Below the pieces are notes generated by a model. That model was not told the DNA's origin, ran no database searches, and saw only the letters and a program-made list of their open reading frames with translations. The translations under genes were made by a program, and so were the position numbers. 64,000 nucleotides of DNA from Mycobacterium interjectum (GTDB lineage: Bacteria > Actinomycetota > Actinomycetes > Mycobacteriales > Mycobacteriaceae): positions 124,001-188,000 of the forward strand of contig LQPB01000017.1 of NCBI GenBank assembly GCA_002102225.1. The letters run 5' to 3'. This document shows positions 1 to 7,880 of this stretch, piece by piece (within the stretch, counting starts at the first letter, position 1; each line of letters begins with the position of its first letter).

Positions 1-151
1 CGTCGTCGACGAGCTCGGGGCCCACCCCGGCGCGTTCCAGCACTTCGTTGAGGACGACCGCGGACAGGTCGGCGGCGTGCATGCCGGACAACCCGCCGTT
101 GCGCTTGCCTACCGCCGTCCGTACCGCCTCGACGATGACTGTCTCACGCAT
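1..151 (-). CDS. Thiolase (acetyl-CoA acetyltransferase), N-terminal part only
   Basis: The reverse strand from 151 to the window edge encodes the first 50 residues of a thiolase. It begins MRETVIVEAVRTAVGKRNGG, matching the family's opening strand and the conserved R-T-x-x-G-x segment near residues 11-18. Thiolases cleave 3-ketoacyl-CoA in the last step of beta-oxidation, or condense acyl-CoAs. The active-site Cys, His and second Cys lie beyond the edge. The ATG is only 2 nt after the stop of the crotonase gene, so the two are probably cotranscribed at the end of the operon that starts at 3651. Thiolase family assignment is firm; the exact substrate cannot be judged. Confidence 0.88.
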   Translation of the reverse strand, partial: MRETVIVEAVRTAVGKRNGGLSGMHAADLSAVVLNEVLERAGVGPELVDD

Positions 152-153
152 CT

Positions 154-969
154 TCACTCCGTTTGTTCTCCATCGGATCTCGACAACGCCCACCGACCAG
201 TAAACGACGGCTCGCGTCTGTCGGCGAAGGCGGCATAGGCGGCCGCCGCGTCCGCGGTCGCGAAGTTGCCGATTTGGGCGCGGGCCTCGTTGGCCAGCGC
301 GTCGCGCATGGTGCGGTCGGCGCCCTCGTTCAGCAGGGCCTTGGTTTGGGCGAGCGCGAACGGCGGACCGGCCGCGAGCCGGTCGGCGAGATCTTCGACA
401 AACGCGTCGATCTCCGCGCCGGACACCACCCAGGTCACCAGGTCGAGGGCTTGTGCCTCGGCCGCATCGATCGTCTCGGCGAGCAGCGCGAGCCGCTTGG
501 CCTGTTGCAGGCCAACAAGTTTCGGCAGCAGCCAGGAACCACCCAGGTCGATCGACAGGCCGCGCTTGGAAAAGATCTGACAGAACGTGGATTCCGGCGT
601 CGCGACCACCAGATCGCAACCCAGCGCCAGGTTCCATCCCGCCCCGACCGCGACCCCGGTCACCTTGGCGACCGTCGGAACCGGGAGCTCATGCAAGGCC
701 AGGGCGACGTCGGTCAGGCGCTGCAGCTTGTATTTCGGATGAATGTCCTCGGGCACCGAGATGTCGGCGCCGGAGCAGAAGCTCCCCCCGGCACCGGTGA
801 GGACGAGCGCGCGCACGCCGCGGTCGCGACCGGCCTCGTCGAAGGCGTCCCGCAACGCCAGCCACAGCTGAGGGTTGATCGCGTTCTTGCGCCGCGGACG
901 GTTCAGGGTCAGCGTGCGCACGCCGCCGCGATCCTCGGACAGCAGCACGCGTTCGTCGGGCTTACTCAC
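154..969 (-). CDS. Enoyl-CoA hydratase/isomerase family protein, PaaG-like
   Basis: This is a 271-residue crotonase, a normal family length. CSGAD (65-69) and the GAG at about 109-111 form the oxyanion-hole segments. The two hydratase glutamates are absent: N113 sits at the first position (GWNLALGCD) and G137 at the second. D141 (SIDLGGSW) matches the single catalytic Asp of PaaG-type isomerases, so double-bond isomerisation or ring chemistry is more likely than plain hydration. The GTG start overlaps the stop of the upstream SDR remnant by 4 nt, and the stop lies 2 nt before the thiolase start, so it sits in a tight operon. The isomerase role is inferred from residues only. Confidence 0.9.
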   Translation of the reverse strand: MSKPDERVLLSEDRGGVRTLTLNRPRRKNAINPQLWLALRDAFDEAGRDRGVRALVLTGAGGSFCSGADISVPEDIHPKYKLQRLTDVALALHELPVPTVAKVTGVAVGAGWNLALGCDLVVATPESTFCQIFSKRGLSIDLGGSWLLPKLVGLQQAKRLALLAETIDAAEAQALDLVTWVVSGAEIDAFVEDLADRLAAGPPFALAQTKALLNEGADRTMRDALANEARAQIGNFATADAAAAYAAFADRREPSFTGRWALSRSDGEQTE

Positions 970-1112
970 TTCACCATGCCGCCGTTCACCGGCAGCGCCC
1001 TCCGGGTGCGGGTTCGGCCCGGCGCCGCAACGAAATTCGGGTGGTCGTGTTGGCCGCGGGCCCCGCTCACCAACGCCGATCCCCCGGTGCGCGCGAAGGG
1101 CGGATTGGTCAT
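966..1112 (-). pseudogene. SDR gene collapsed to 48 codons by an internal deletion
   Basis: Between the ACAD and crotonase genes is an open frame of 48 codons. Its start overlaps the ACAD stop (TGATG) and its stop overlaps the crotonase start (GTGA). The first ~18 residues (MTNPPFARTGGSALVSGA) look like an SDR N-terminus leading to the first nucleotide-binding Gly, and the last ones (ALPVNGGMVK) are a typical SDR C-terminus. The ~200 residues between, including the Ser-Tyr-Lys site, are missing; about 20 residues of Arg/Pro-rich sequence join the ends. The frame is open throughout, so translational coupling across it may survive. It cannot be an active dehydrogenase. A chance resemblance is unlikely because both ends and both overlaps fit. 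Confidence 0.75.
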
Positions 1113-2293
1113 CAATAGCTCTTGGGCAGTTTCAAAACATTGGATCCCAGGAAATTCAGGATCATCTCCTGGCTGACCGGAGCGATCTTCATCAGCCGGG
1201 CCTCACGGAAGTAGCGCGTGATGTGGTACTCCTCGGCGTACCCCATGCCGCCGTGGGTTTGCAACGCGCGGTCCGCGGCGGTGAAACCCGCATCCGCGCA
1301 CAGGTACTTGGCGGTATTGGCCTCACGGCCACAGGGTTTGCCGTTGTCGTACAGCCAGGTGGCCTTGCGCAGCATGAGTTCGGCGGCGTCGAGGCGGGCC
1401 AGTGAGTCGGCGAGCGGGAACTGCAGGCCCTGGTTCATGCCGATCGGCCGGCCGAAGACCTCCCGCTCATTGCCGTACTTCACCGCCCTGTCCAGCGCCA
1501 CCCGGCCGATGCCAAGGGCCTCGGCGGCGATCAGCATCCGCTCCGGGTTCAGGCCATCCAAGATGTACTGAAACCCCTTGCCCTCCTCGCCGATTCGGTC
1601 CTCGACCGGCACTTCCAGGTTGTCGATGAACAACTCGTTGGAGCTGACGGCGTTGCGGCCCATCTTGCGGATCGGGCGCACGTCGACGCGGCTGCGGTCC
1701 AGATCGGTGATGAACAGCGTCATCCCGTCGGTCTTCTTGGTGACTTCCTCGTAGCTCTGGGTGCGGGTAAGCAGCAGGATCTTGTCGGACTCCATGGCTT
1801 TGGAGATCCACACCTTGCGGCCGTTGACGATGTAGCGATCGCCGTCGCGTTTGGCGAAGGTGGTGATGCGCGAGGTGTCGAGCCCGGCGCCGGGTTCGGT
1901 CACGCCGAAGCAGACGTGCACTTCGCCCGTCGCAACCTTGGGCAGCGTGCGGGCCTTGAGCTCGTCGGAACCGTGCACCACCACGGGCTGCATGCCGAAG
2001 ATGGACAGGTGGATCGAGCTGGCGGCGTTCATGGCGCCACCGGATTTCGCCACCTCCTCGAGCAGGATGGTGGCCTCGGTGATGCCTAGGCCGTGGCCCC
2101 CGTATTCGGTGGGGATCGTCATGCCCAGCCAGCCGCCGTCGGCGATGGCCTTGTAGAACTCGGCGGGAAACTCGTGCGCCTGGTCCTTTTCCATCCAGTA
2201 CTGGTCGTCGAATTTCCCGGCCAATTCGGCGACCGACCGGCGGATCAGCTCCTGGTCATCGGTCAGCTCGAAGTTCATTCCTGCGCCGGGCAC
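1112..2293 (-). CDS. Acyl-CoA dehydrogenase
   Basis: A 393-residue single-chain ACAD that oxidises acyl-CoA to enoyl-CoA with FAD. Visible landmarks are an N-terminal helical domain (FELTDDQELIRRSVAELAG), the FAD/substrate loop FGVTEPGAGLDTSRI, the middle beta-domain VNGRKVWIS, the FAD-contacting stretch YGNEREVFGRPIGMNQGLQF, and the C-terminal QTHGGMGYAEEYHITRYFRE. The GTG start at 2293 is chosen because AAGGAG lies 8 nt upstream; an internal ATG at 2278 is the alternative. It follows the amidohydrolase gene by 59 bp and precedes the SDR remnant, crotonase and thiolase, a near-complete beta-oxidation order. The substrate is unknown. Confidence 0.94.
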   Translation of the reverse strand: MPGAGMNFELTDDQELIRRSVAELAGKFDDQYWMEKDQAHEFPAEFYKAIADGGWLGMTIPTEYGGHGLGITEATILLEEVAKSGGAMNAASSIHLSIFGMQPVVVHGSDELKARTLPKVATGEVHVCFGVTEPGAGLDTSRITTFAKRDGDRYIVNGRKVWISKAMESDKILLLTRTQSYEEVTKKTDGMTLFITDLDRSRVDVRPIRKMGRNAVSSNELFIDNLEVPVEDRIGEEGKGFQYILDGLNPERMLIAAEALGIGRVALDRAVKYGNEREVFGRPIGMNQGLQFPLADSLARLDAAELMLRKATWLYDNGKPCGREANTAKYLCADAGFTAADRALQTHGGMGYAEEYHITRYFREARLMKIAPVSQEMILNFLGSNVLKLPKSY

Positions 2294-2352
2294 GGCTAGG
2301 TCTCCTTCAATCGGTTACAGGCACCGGCGCACAAGCTAGTCCGAGGGTGCGG

Positions 2353-3651
2353 TCAGTCCGTGTTGCCGGTAAGGGCTTTCGCGTTGGCCGCGAAATCCGC
2401 GAACGACGAGCCGCCTCGGGAGTCCTTTTCGTGGCCCTGCGCCCTGATGGACACGTCGTGCCCCTCGGCGGCCTTGCGAAGGGCGCCGACCGTCGCCTGT
2501 TCGCGCGTAATGTGGGTGAACGGGTCGAACGAGTACCAGCGCATGGCATTCTCGTGGGTCATCTTGTTGATTTCGTCGTCGGGAACGTCGTTGAGGGACA
2601 ACACCTCCCACAGTTCCTCGGGCGCACCCGGCCACATCGAGTCGCTGTGCGGATAGTCGGCCTCCCAGGCGATGTTCTCGATGCCGATCATGTTGCGCAG
2701 CGCGACGCCCACCTTGTCGCTGATGAAGCACGTCAGGAAGTGCTCGCGGAAGACGTCGCTGGGCAGCTTGCCGCCGAAGTTCTGGTGGGTCCACGCGGAG
2801 TGCATTTCGAACGTGCGGTCGGCCCGCTCGAGGAAGTAGGGGATCCAGCCGGTGCCGCCCTCGGACAGGGCGATCTTCAGGTCGGGGTACTCCTTGATCG
2901 GCCGCGACCACAGCAGGTCCGCGGCGGCCTGCACGATGTTCATCGGCTGCAGCGTGATCATCACGTCCATCGGCGCGTCGGGCGCCGTGATCGCGAGCCG
3001 GCCCGACGAGCCGATGTGCACGTTCATCACGGTGTTGGTGTCGCACAACGCCTTCCACAGCGGGTTCCAGTACTCGTCGTGGAAGCTGGGGTAGCCCATC
3101 GCGGCCGGGTTCTCGGTGAAGGTCAGCGCGTGCACGCCCTTCTTCGACACCCGGCGCACTTCGGCGGCGCACGCCTCGGCATCCCAGATCACCGGGATGG
3201 CCATCGGGATGAACCGCGCGGGGTACGCCCCGCACCACTCGTCGATGTGCCAGTCGTTGTAGGCCTGCACCAGCGAGATCGAGAAGTCGTGGTCCTCGGT
3301 GGCGAACAGCCGCCCGGCGAAACCGGGGAACGACGGAAAGCAGATCGAGGCCAGGATGCCGCCGGCGTTCATGTCCTTGACCCGCTCGTCCACGTTGTAA
3401 CAACCCGGCCGGATCTCGTCGAGCCCGGTTGGCTCGATGCCGTACTCCTCCTTGGGCCGGCCGGCGACCGCGTTGAGCGCCACGTTCGGGATCACGGTGT
3501 CGCGGAATTTCCACATGTCGGAGCCGTCGGGGTTGTGCACCAGCCGGGGCGCGTCGTCGATGTACTTCTTCGACAGGTGGTTCTTGAACATGTCGGGCGG
3601 CTCGACGGTGTGGTCGTCGACGCTGATCAGGATCATGTCTTCTTTGTTCAT
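2353..3651 (-). CDS. Amidohydrolase-2 family (ACMSD/LigW-like) metal-dependent enzyme
   Basis: A 432-residue TIM-barrel protein of the amidohydrolase-2 family, whose members are metal-dependent decarboxylases or hydrolases of aromatic or cyclic carboxylates. The N-terminus has the ISVDDHTVEPPDMF version of the metal motif common in actinobacterial members; later landmarks are VMNVHIGSSG, LSEGGTGWIPYFLERAD and WEADYPHSDSMWP, which carries the barrel-end Asp. The ATG at 3651 is preferred over an upstream in-frame start because GAGAGG lies about 8 nt before it and the family motif follows directly. It is the first gene of the minus-strand operon running to the window edge and diverges from the Rieske operon across an operator-bearing gap. 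Decarboxylation versus hydrolysis cannot be decided. Confidence 0.9.
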   Translation of the reverse strand: MNKEDMILISVDDHTVEPPDMFKNHLSKKYIDDAPRLVHNPDGSDMWKFRDTVIPNVALNAVAGRPKEEYGIEPTGLDEIRPGCYNVDERVKDMNAGGILASICFPSFPGFAGRLFATEDHDFSISLVQAYNDWHIDEWCGAYPARFIPMAIPVIWDAEACAAEVRRVSKKGVHALTFTENPAAMGYPSFHDEYWNPLWKALCDTNTVMNVHIGSSGRLAITAPDAPMDVMITLQPMNIVQAAADLLWSRPIKEYPDLKIALSEGGTGWIPYFLERADRTFEMHSAWTHQNFGGKLPSDVFREHFLTCFISDKVGVALRNMIGIENIAWEADYPHSDSMWPGAPEELWEVLSLNDVPDDEINKMTHENAMRWYSFDPFTHITREQATVGALRKAAEGHDVSIRAQGHEKDSRGGSSFADFAANAKALTGNTD

Positions 3652-4081
3652 GGCCAGTCCTCTCCAAGTCTGATCCAGCTGAGCGATTCGGACGCGCCGC
3701 TCCCGCACAGCATCGGCGAATCATCGCCGGGCGCCAAGATCACTATTTGAAAACTATCTTCTCGTGCAGCGAGAATCAACATCCAGCGACCCCGCGCGCG
3801 AACCGCCCGCGCCTGACCAGCGGCTACGCAATCAGGCCGGTTGCGCCCCCGAAGCGACGAAGGGACAACAGAAATGCCGCGCCTGCGCGACCCCCGCGTT
3901 CCCGCGGCAGGCCCGGGACCGGCAGCGCCGCGCTCGGGGCCGCGCGGGCGCGCGTCCGGTCCGCATCTTCGCGGTCGGCATTGACCAGCCGACCGAATCA
4001 TGCAACTCTGTTAGTTAGAAATGAGAATCTGATTCTCTTTGACCGAGAGTTGCTTGCGAGGACGCCGAGAGGAGACCGCGG
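3652..4081. promoter_or_regulatory. Divergent promoter region, no gene
   Basis: This 430-bp gap separates the divergent amidohydrolase and CMD/Rieske genes. I see no convincing coding frame; the open frames are Arg/Pro/Ala-rich and motif-free. It holds the GAGAATCTGATTCTC palindrome on the CMD side. On the amidohydrolase side, at 3759-3775, is an everted arrangement of the same half-site (TTCTCG, 5 nt, CGAGAA). One regulator may therefore control both directions. No clear -10 or -35 boxes could be assigned. Confidence 0.6.
4023..4037. promoter_or_regulatory. Operator palindrome GAGAATCTGATTCTC (regulon site 1)
   Basis: A 15-bp palindrome, perfect in both 7-nt arms, 45 bp before the CMD start and 372 bp before the amidohydrolase start. 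The reverse complement occurs exactly at 12213-12227, and close variants at 11363, 44948 and 50126. Such a dyad fits a TetR-family dimer site. The likely binder, the TetR at 11433, is an inference. Confidence 0.75.
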
Positions 4082-4615
4082 ATGCGCCTGCAGCCGCTGC
4101 CTGCCGATCAATGGGACGATGCCGTCGAGCAGGCACTGTCGGGCATGTTGCCACCGGAACGGCGAAATCCCCGGGACGCCGGCACGCTCATGTCGACGCT
4201 CGCGCGTCACCCGAAACTGGCCCGGGCCTACCTGCGGTTCGGCGGGTACCTGCTGCTCGGTTCCTCCCTCCCGCCGCGCGTGCGCGAGCAGGCGATCCTG
4301 CGAGTCGCCCACCGGCGTGAATGCGCCTACGAGTGGTCACACCACGTGGACATCGCGAAGGAAGCCGGCCTGACCGAGGCCGAGATTGCCGCCGCGCGAA
4401 CCGGCGAAGCCGACGACGAGTTCGAGCGCGCCGTATTCACCGCCGTCGACGAGCTCGACGAGAAGTCGAATATCTCGGATCAGACGTGGACCGCCCTGTG
4501 CGAACGGCTCGACGAGCGCCAGCGGATGGACCTGGTATTCACCATCGGCGGCTACATCGCGCTCGCGATGGCCATCAACGCTTTCGGCGTACAGCCCGAG
4601 AACCAGAAAGGTTAG
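4082..4615 (+). CDS. Carboxymuconolactone decarboxylase (CMD) family protein
   Basis: A 177-residue AhpD/CMD-fold protein. The conserved helix reads VREQAILRVAHRRECAYEWSHHVDIAKEAGLTEAEI, where the E-W-x-H-H motif replaces the CxxC of true AhpD, so a peroxiredoxin-reductase role is unlikely. Such proteins often sit in ring-degradation operons with unproven function. It is the first gene after operator site 1, and its stop is 4 nt before the start of the Rieske oxygenase gene, so the two are cotranscribed. The ATG at 4082 follows AGGAGACCGCGG, a fair Shine-Dalgarno. A role in handling a ring-opened intermediate is inference. Confidence 0.88.
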   Translation: MRLQPLPADQWDDAVEQALSGMLPPERRNPRDAGTLMSTLARHPKLARAYLRFGGYLLLGSSLPPRVREQAILRVAHRRECAYEWSHHVDIAKEAGLTEAEIAAARTGEADDEFERAVFTAVDELDEKSNISDQTWTALCERLDERQRMDLVFTIGGYIALAMAINAFGVQPENQKG

Positions 4616-4619
4616 AGCC

Positions 4620-5912
4620 TTGCCCCACTTCCCCAAGCCGGCGGCCGGCAGCTGGACAGAGAACTACCCCGAATTGGGGACCGCGCCCGTCGATTACACC
4701 GATTCGATCGACCCGGCATTCTTCGAGGCCGAGCGCGAGGCGATCTTCAAGAAGACCTGGCTCAACGTCGGTCGGGTCGAGCGGCTGCCGCGCACCGGCA
4801 GTTACTTCACCAAGGAGCTGCCCTCGGCGGGCAAGGGCATGTCGGTGATCGTCGTCAAGACCAAGGAGGGGGCGGTCAAGGCGTACCACAACGTCTGCCG
4901 CCACCGCGGAAACAAGTTGGTGTGGAACGACTTTCCGCAAGAGGAGACCGCGGGCACCTGCCGGCAGTTCACCTGTAAGTACCACGCGTGGCGCTACAGC
5001 CTCGACGGCGACCTCACCTTCGTCCAGCAGGAGGACGAGTTCTTCGGCCTCGACAAGAGCCAGTACGGCCTGGTGCCCGTGCGCTGCGAAGTGTGGGAAG
5101 GATTCATCTTCATCAACTTCGACGACAACGCGGCGCCGCTCACCGACTACCTCGGGCCGCTGGCCAAGAGCATCGAGGGCTATCCCTTCGGGGAGATGAC
5201 CGAGACCTACTCCTACCGGGCCGAGGTCGGCAGCAACTGGAAGCTGTTCATCGACGCGTTCATCGAGTTCTACCACGCGCCGATCCTGCACCAGGGGCAG
5301 TACACCAAGGAGGAAGCCGCCAAGATCCAGAAGTATGGCTACGAGGCGCTGCACTACGAACTGGCCGGCCCGCACAGCCTGCAATCGACGTGGGGCGGTC
5401 AGGCGCCGCCCCCGGACATGTCCATGGTCAAGCCGTTGGACCAGGTGTTGCGCAGCGGTTTGTTCGGTCCGTGGGACAAGCCGGAGATCATCGAGAACCT
5501 CGAATTGCCGCCGGGTGTCAACGTCAAGCGGGTGCCGCAGTGGGGCATCGACTCGTGGCTGTTCTACCCGAACTTCATGCTGCTGATCTGGGAGCCGGGC
5601 TGGTATTTGACCTACCACTACTGGCCGACCGCCGTCGACAAGCACACCTTCGAGTGCACGCTGTATTTCGTTCCGCCGCGCAACGCGCGGGAACGCCTGG
5701 CCCAGGAGTTGGCGGCCGTGACGTTCAAGGAGTACGCGCTGCAGGACGCCAACACGCTGGAGGCCACCCAGACCATGATCGGCACCAGGGTCGTCAACAG
5801 GTTCCTGTTGTGCGATCAGGAAGTCCTGATCCGTCATCTGCACAAGACGACCGGCGACTACGTGGCCAATTGGGCGAAGGAGTACCAGGGCAATGGCAAA
5901 GTTACCGTCTGA
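4620..5912 (+). CDS. Rieske non-heme iron oxygenase, alpha subunit
   Basis: A 430-residue ring-hydroxylating oxygenase. The Rieske [2Fe-2S] ligands are C93 and H95 (CRHRG) and C119 and H122 (CKYH). The catalytic domain has D212, E216, H219 and H224 in IDAFIEFYHAPILH, the bridging Asp and iron-binding His pair. It would insert oxygen into a ring substrate using electrons from a ferredoxin. No beta subunit or reductase is adjacent. The TTG start at 4620 is chosen because it follows the CMD stop by 4 nt with AAAGG upstream and the protein then begins like its family; a longer in-frame reading would overlap the CMD gene. The [2Fe-2S] ferredoxin at 50176, under the same operator type, is a candidate partner by inference. 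Confidence 0.94.
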   Translation: MPHFPKPAAGSWTENYPELGTAPVDYTDSIDPAFFEAEREAIFKKTWLNVGRVERLPRTGSYFTKELPSAGKGMSVIVVKTKEGAVKAYHNVCRHRGNKLVWNDFPQEETAGTCRQFTCKYHAWRYSLDGDLTFVQQEDEFFGLDKSQYGLVPVRCEVWEGFIFINFDDNAAPLTDYLGPLAKSIEGYPFGEMTETYSYRAEVGSNWKLFIDAFIEFYHAPILHQGQYTKEEAAKIQKYGYEALHYELAGPHSLQSTWGGQAPPPDMSMVKPLDQVLRSGLFGPWDKPEIIENLELPPGVNVKRVPQWGIDSWLFYPNFMLLIWEPGWYLTYHYWPTAVDKHTFECTLYFVPPRNARERLAQELAAVTFKEYALQDANTLEATQTMIGTRVVNRFLLCDQEVLIRHLHKTTGDYVANWAKEYQGNGKVTV

Positions 5913-6219
5913 ATTCGCCGACCTGGAGCCCTTTTTGGATTGGGACCTGGCCACCGAACCGGAGCGCTACGCCAAGCGGTTGGCGTCTACCATGACCGAG
6001 ATGCAGGCGTTCTACGATGCGGCATTCCCCCGCCTCGACGACGTCATCGCCTACTGCGACAAGTTCCCGCTGGACGACCTGCCCGAGGACGCCCGCGCGC
6101 TGATGCACATCATGCAGTCACTCGTCATGGTGTCGTTCCCGATCGAGGCGTGGAAGCAGCCGCGCGTGCCCGACAGCGGCGCCGCGTGGGTGGAACTGAT
6201 CAGGGAGCCGGTGATCTAA
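5893..6219 (+). CDS. Small protein of unknown function downstream of Rieske oxygenase
   Basis: A 108-residue acidic protein that I do not recognise. It is predicted mostly helical, with no signal peptide, transmembrane segment or cysteine cluster; it has one Cys and many Asp/Glu, Phe and Pro (for example EFADLEPFLDWDLATEPERY at 7-26). Its ATG lies 20 bp inside the end of the oxygenase gene and the next gene starts 3 nt after its stop, so it is translated as part of this operon. Position suggests an accessory factor for the oxygenase or its product, but it is too short and unlike a Rieske beta subunit (normally about 160-190 residues with an NTF2 fold). Confidence 0.8.
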   Translation: MAKLPSEFADLEPFLDWDLATEPERYAKRLASTMTEMQAFYDAAFPRLDDVIAYCDKFPLDDLPEDARALMHIMQSLVMVSFPIEAWKQPRVPDSGAAWVELIREPVI

Positions 6220-6222
6220 GAG

Positions 6223-7467
6223 GTGCTGACGCTCAAGGCCGCCGGGCTGCTCGACGTTGACGCCGGTGAGATCGTTCGGCCCGGCGTCCTGCACATCGAC
6301 GGCGACCGCATCGCCGCAATCGGCGACGGTGGGGGTGCTGACGCCCAGGGCGAGGTGATCGACCTGGGCGACCAGATCCTGCTGCCCGGGCTGATGGACA
6401 TGGAGGTCAACCTCCTGATGGGCGGGCGCGGGGAAAGACCCGGCCTGTCCCAGGTGCAGGACGACCCGCCGACGCGGGTGCTGCGGGCGGTCGGCAACGC
6501 CCGCCGGACGTTGCGCGCCGGGTTCACGACCGTGCGCAACCTCGGGCTCTTCGTCAAGACGGGTGGCTACCTGCTCGACGTGGCGCTGGGCAAGGCGATC
6601 GACGCGGGCTGGATCGACGGGCCGCGGGTGGTACCGGCCGGCCACGCCATCACCCCGACCGGCGGCCATCTGGACCCGACGATGTTCGCCGCGTTCGCGC
6701 CGCACGTGCTGGATCTCACGGTCGAGGAGGGGATCGCCAACGGCATCGACGAGATCCGCAAGGCGGTGCGCTACCAGATCAAACACGGCGCCGAGCTGAT
6801 CAAGGTGTGCTGCTCGGGCGGGGTGATGTCGCTGACGGGACCGCCTGGTGCGCAACATTATTCGGACGAAGAGTTGCGCGCCATCGTCGACGAGGCGCAC
6901 CGGCGGGGACTGCGCGTCGCCGCGCATACGCACGGAGCCGAGGCGGTCAAGCACGCGGTCGCCGCCGGCATCGACTGCATCGAGCACGGCTTCCTCATCG
7001 ATGACGACGCCATCGCGCAGCTCGTCGAACACGGCACCTTTCTGGTCAGCACCCGGCGGCTGGCCGACGGCGATGCGATGGACGTCTCGCACGCGCCGCC
7101 GGAGCTACAGGCCAAGGCGGCCGAGATGTTTCCGAAGGCGCGCACCTCGATACTGGCCGCCTACGAGGCGGGCGTGAAGATCGCGGTGGGCACCGATGCC
7201 CCCGCGATTCCGCACGGCCGCAACGCCGACGAGCTGGTCACCCTGGTGGACTGGGGCCTGCCGCCGCTGGCGGTGCTGCGGGCCGCCACGGTGACCGCCG
7301 CGGAGCTGATCAATGCGACCGACCGGGGACGGCTCGCGCCGGGCCAGCTCGCCGATATCATCGCGGTTCCGGGAAACCCGTTGGAAGACATACGGGTTAC
7401 CCAGAACGTCGGCTTCGTCATGAAAGGCGGCAAGGTCTATGTCGACAAGTCAACCAAGCAGAACTGA
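6223..7467 (+). CDS. Amidohydrolase family protein (imidazolonepropionase-like) with altered metal motif
   Basis: A 414-residue protein of the amidohydrolase-1/imidazolonepropionase-like group. It has the N-terminal beta-sandwich (GVLHIDGDRIAAIG), the barrel and the C-terminal sandwich (GRLAPGQLADIIAVPGNPLEDI). K194 (the carboxylated Lys position), H235, H255 and D325 (VGTDAP) are kept. The first metal motif, normally HxH after PGL-x-D, is E61-V-N63 (LPGLMDMEVNLL), so binuclear metal binding is doubtful or different. The GTG start lies 3 nt after the previous stop; the end overlaps the SnoaL-like gene by 29 nt. It may be a hydrolase with an unusual metal centre or a non-hydrolytic relative; the sequence cannot decide. 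Confidence 0.9.
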   Translation: MLTLKAAGLLDVDAGEIVRPGVLHIDGDRIAAIGDGGGADAQGEVIDLGDQILLPGLMDMEVNLLMGGRGERPGLSQVQDDPPTRVLRAVGNARRTLRAGFTTVRNLGLFVKTGGYLLDVALGKAIDAGWIDGPRVVPAGHAITPTGGHLDPTMFAAFAPHVLDLTVEEGIANGIDEIRKAVRYQIKHGAELIKVCCSGGVMSLTGPPGAQHYSDEELRAIVDEAHRRGLRVAAHTHGAEAVKHAVAAGIDCIEHGFLIDDDAIAQLVEHGTFLVSTRRLADGDAMDVSHAPPELQAKAAEMFPKARTSILAAYEAGVKIAVGTDAPAIPHGRNADELVTLVDWGLPPLAVLRAATVTAAELINATDRGRLAPGQLADIIAVPGNPLEDIRVTQNVGFVMKGGKVYVDKSTKQN

Positions 7468-7870
7468 CGACCTGGTCGAGATTCAGCAGCTGCTCGCCCG
7501 CTACGCGGTCACCATCACCCAGGAGGACATCGACGGGCTCGTCGCCGTGTTCACCCCCGATGGCACCTACAGCGCCTTCGGTGACACTTACCGGCTGGAC
7601 AGGTTCCCGGAGCTGGTGGCCGCGGCCCCAAAGGGCTTGTTCCTCACCGGAACCGCGGTGATCGACCTCGACGGCGACGCGGCGAGCGGCACCCAGCCGC
7701 TGTGCTTCATCGAGCACGCCACCCATGACATGCGAATCGGCTACTACCGCGACACCTACGTCCGCACCACCGACGGGTGGCGGCTGAAGACCCGGGCGAT
7801 GACGTTCATCCGCCGCAGCGGCGTGCACGATTCCGGGCGCCCGCACGCGGTCGGCCGCCCGCAGCCCTGA
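7439..7870 (+). CDS. SnoaL-like (NTF2-fold) protein
   Basis: A 143-residue SnoaL/NTF2-fold protein. The opening DDLVEIQQLLARYAVTITQEDIDGLVAVFTPDG is typical of the SnoaL_4 group, followed by the curved-sheet strands YYRDTYVRTTDGWRLKTRAMTF. Members are isomerases, dehydratases, hydroxylase subunits or binding proteins, so the reaction cannot be assigned. A Rieske beta subunit has the same fold, but the separation by two genes and the SnoaL-type sequence argue against that here. The ATG overlaps the amidohydrolase end by 29 nt, and the next ACAD starts 10 nt after its stop, so it is within the operon. Confidence 0.86.
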   Translation: MSTSQPSRTDDLVEIQQLLARYAVTITQEDIDGLVAVFTPDGTYSAFGDTYRLDRFPELVAAAPKGLFLTGTAVIDLDGDAASGTQPLCFIEHATHDMRIGYYRDTYVRTTDGWRLKTRAMTFIRRSGVHDSGRPHAVGRPQP

Positions 7871-7880
7871 GAGCCGAGAC

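Noticed and set aside
2347..3750. 467-codon plus-strand frame opposite the first amidohydrolase
   Set aside because: No domain motifs and shadow composition; the minus strand is a clear amidohydrolase-2 protein.
4386..4619. N-terminal extension of the Rieske protein into the CMD gene
   Set aside because: The extension is Ser/Arg/Pro-rich with no family match, and it overlaps a well-supported gene in another frame; the TTG at 4620 has a ribosome site.
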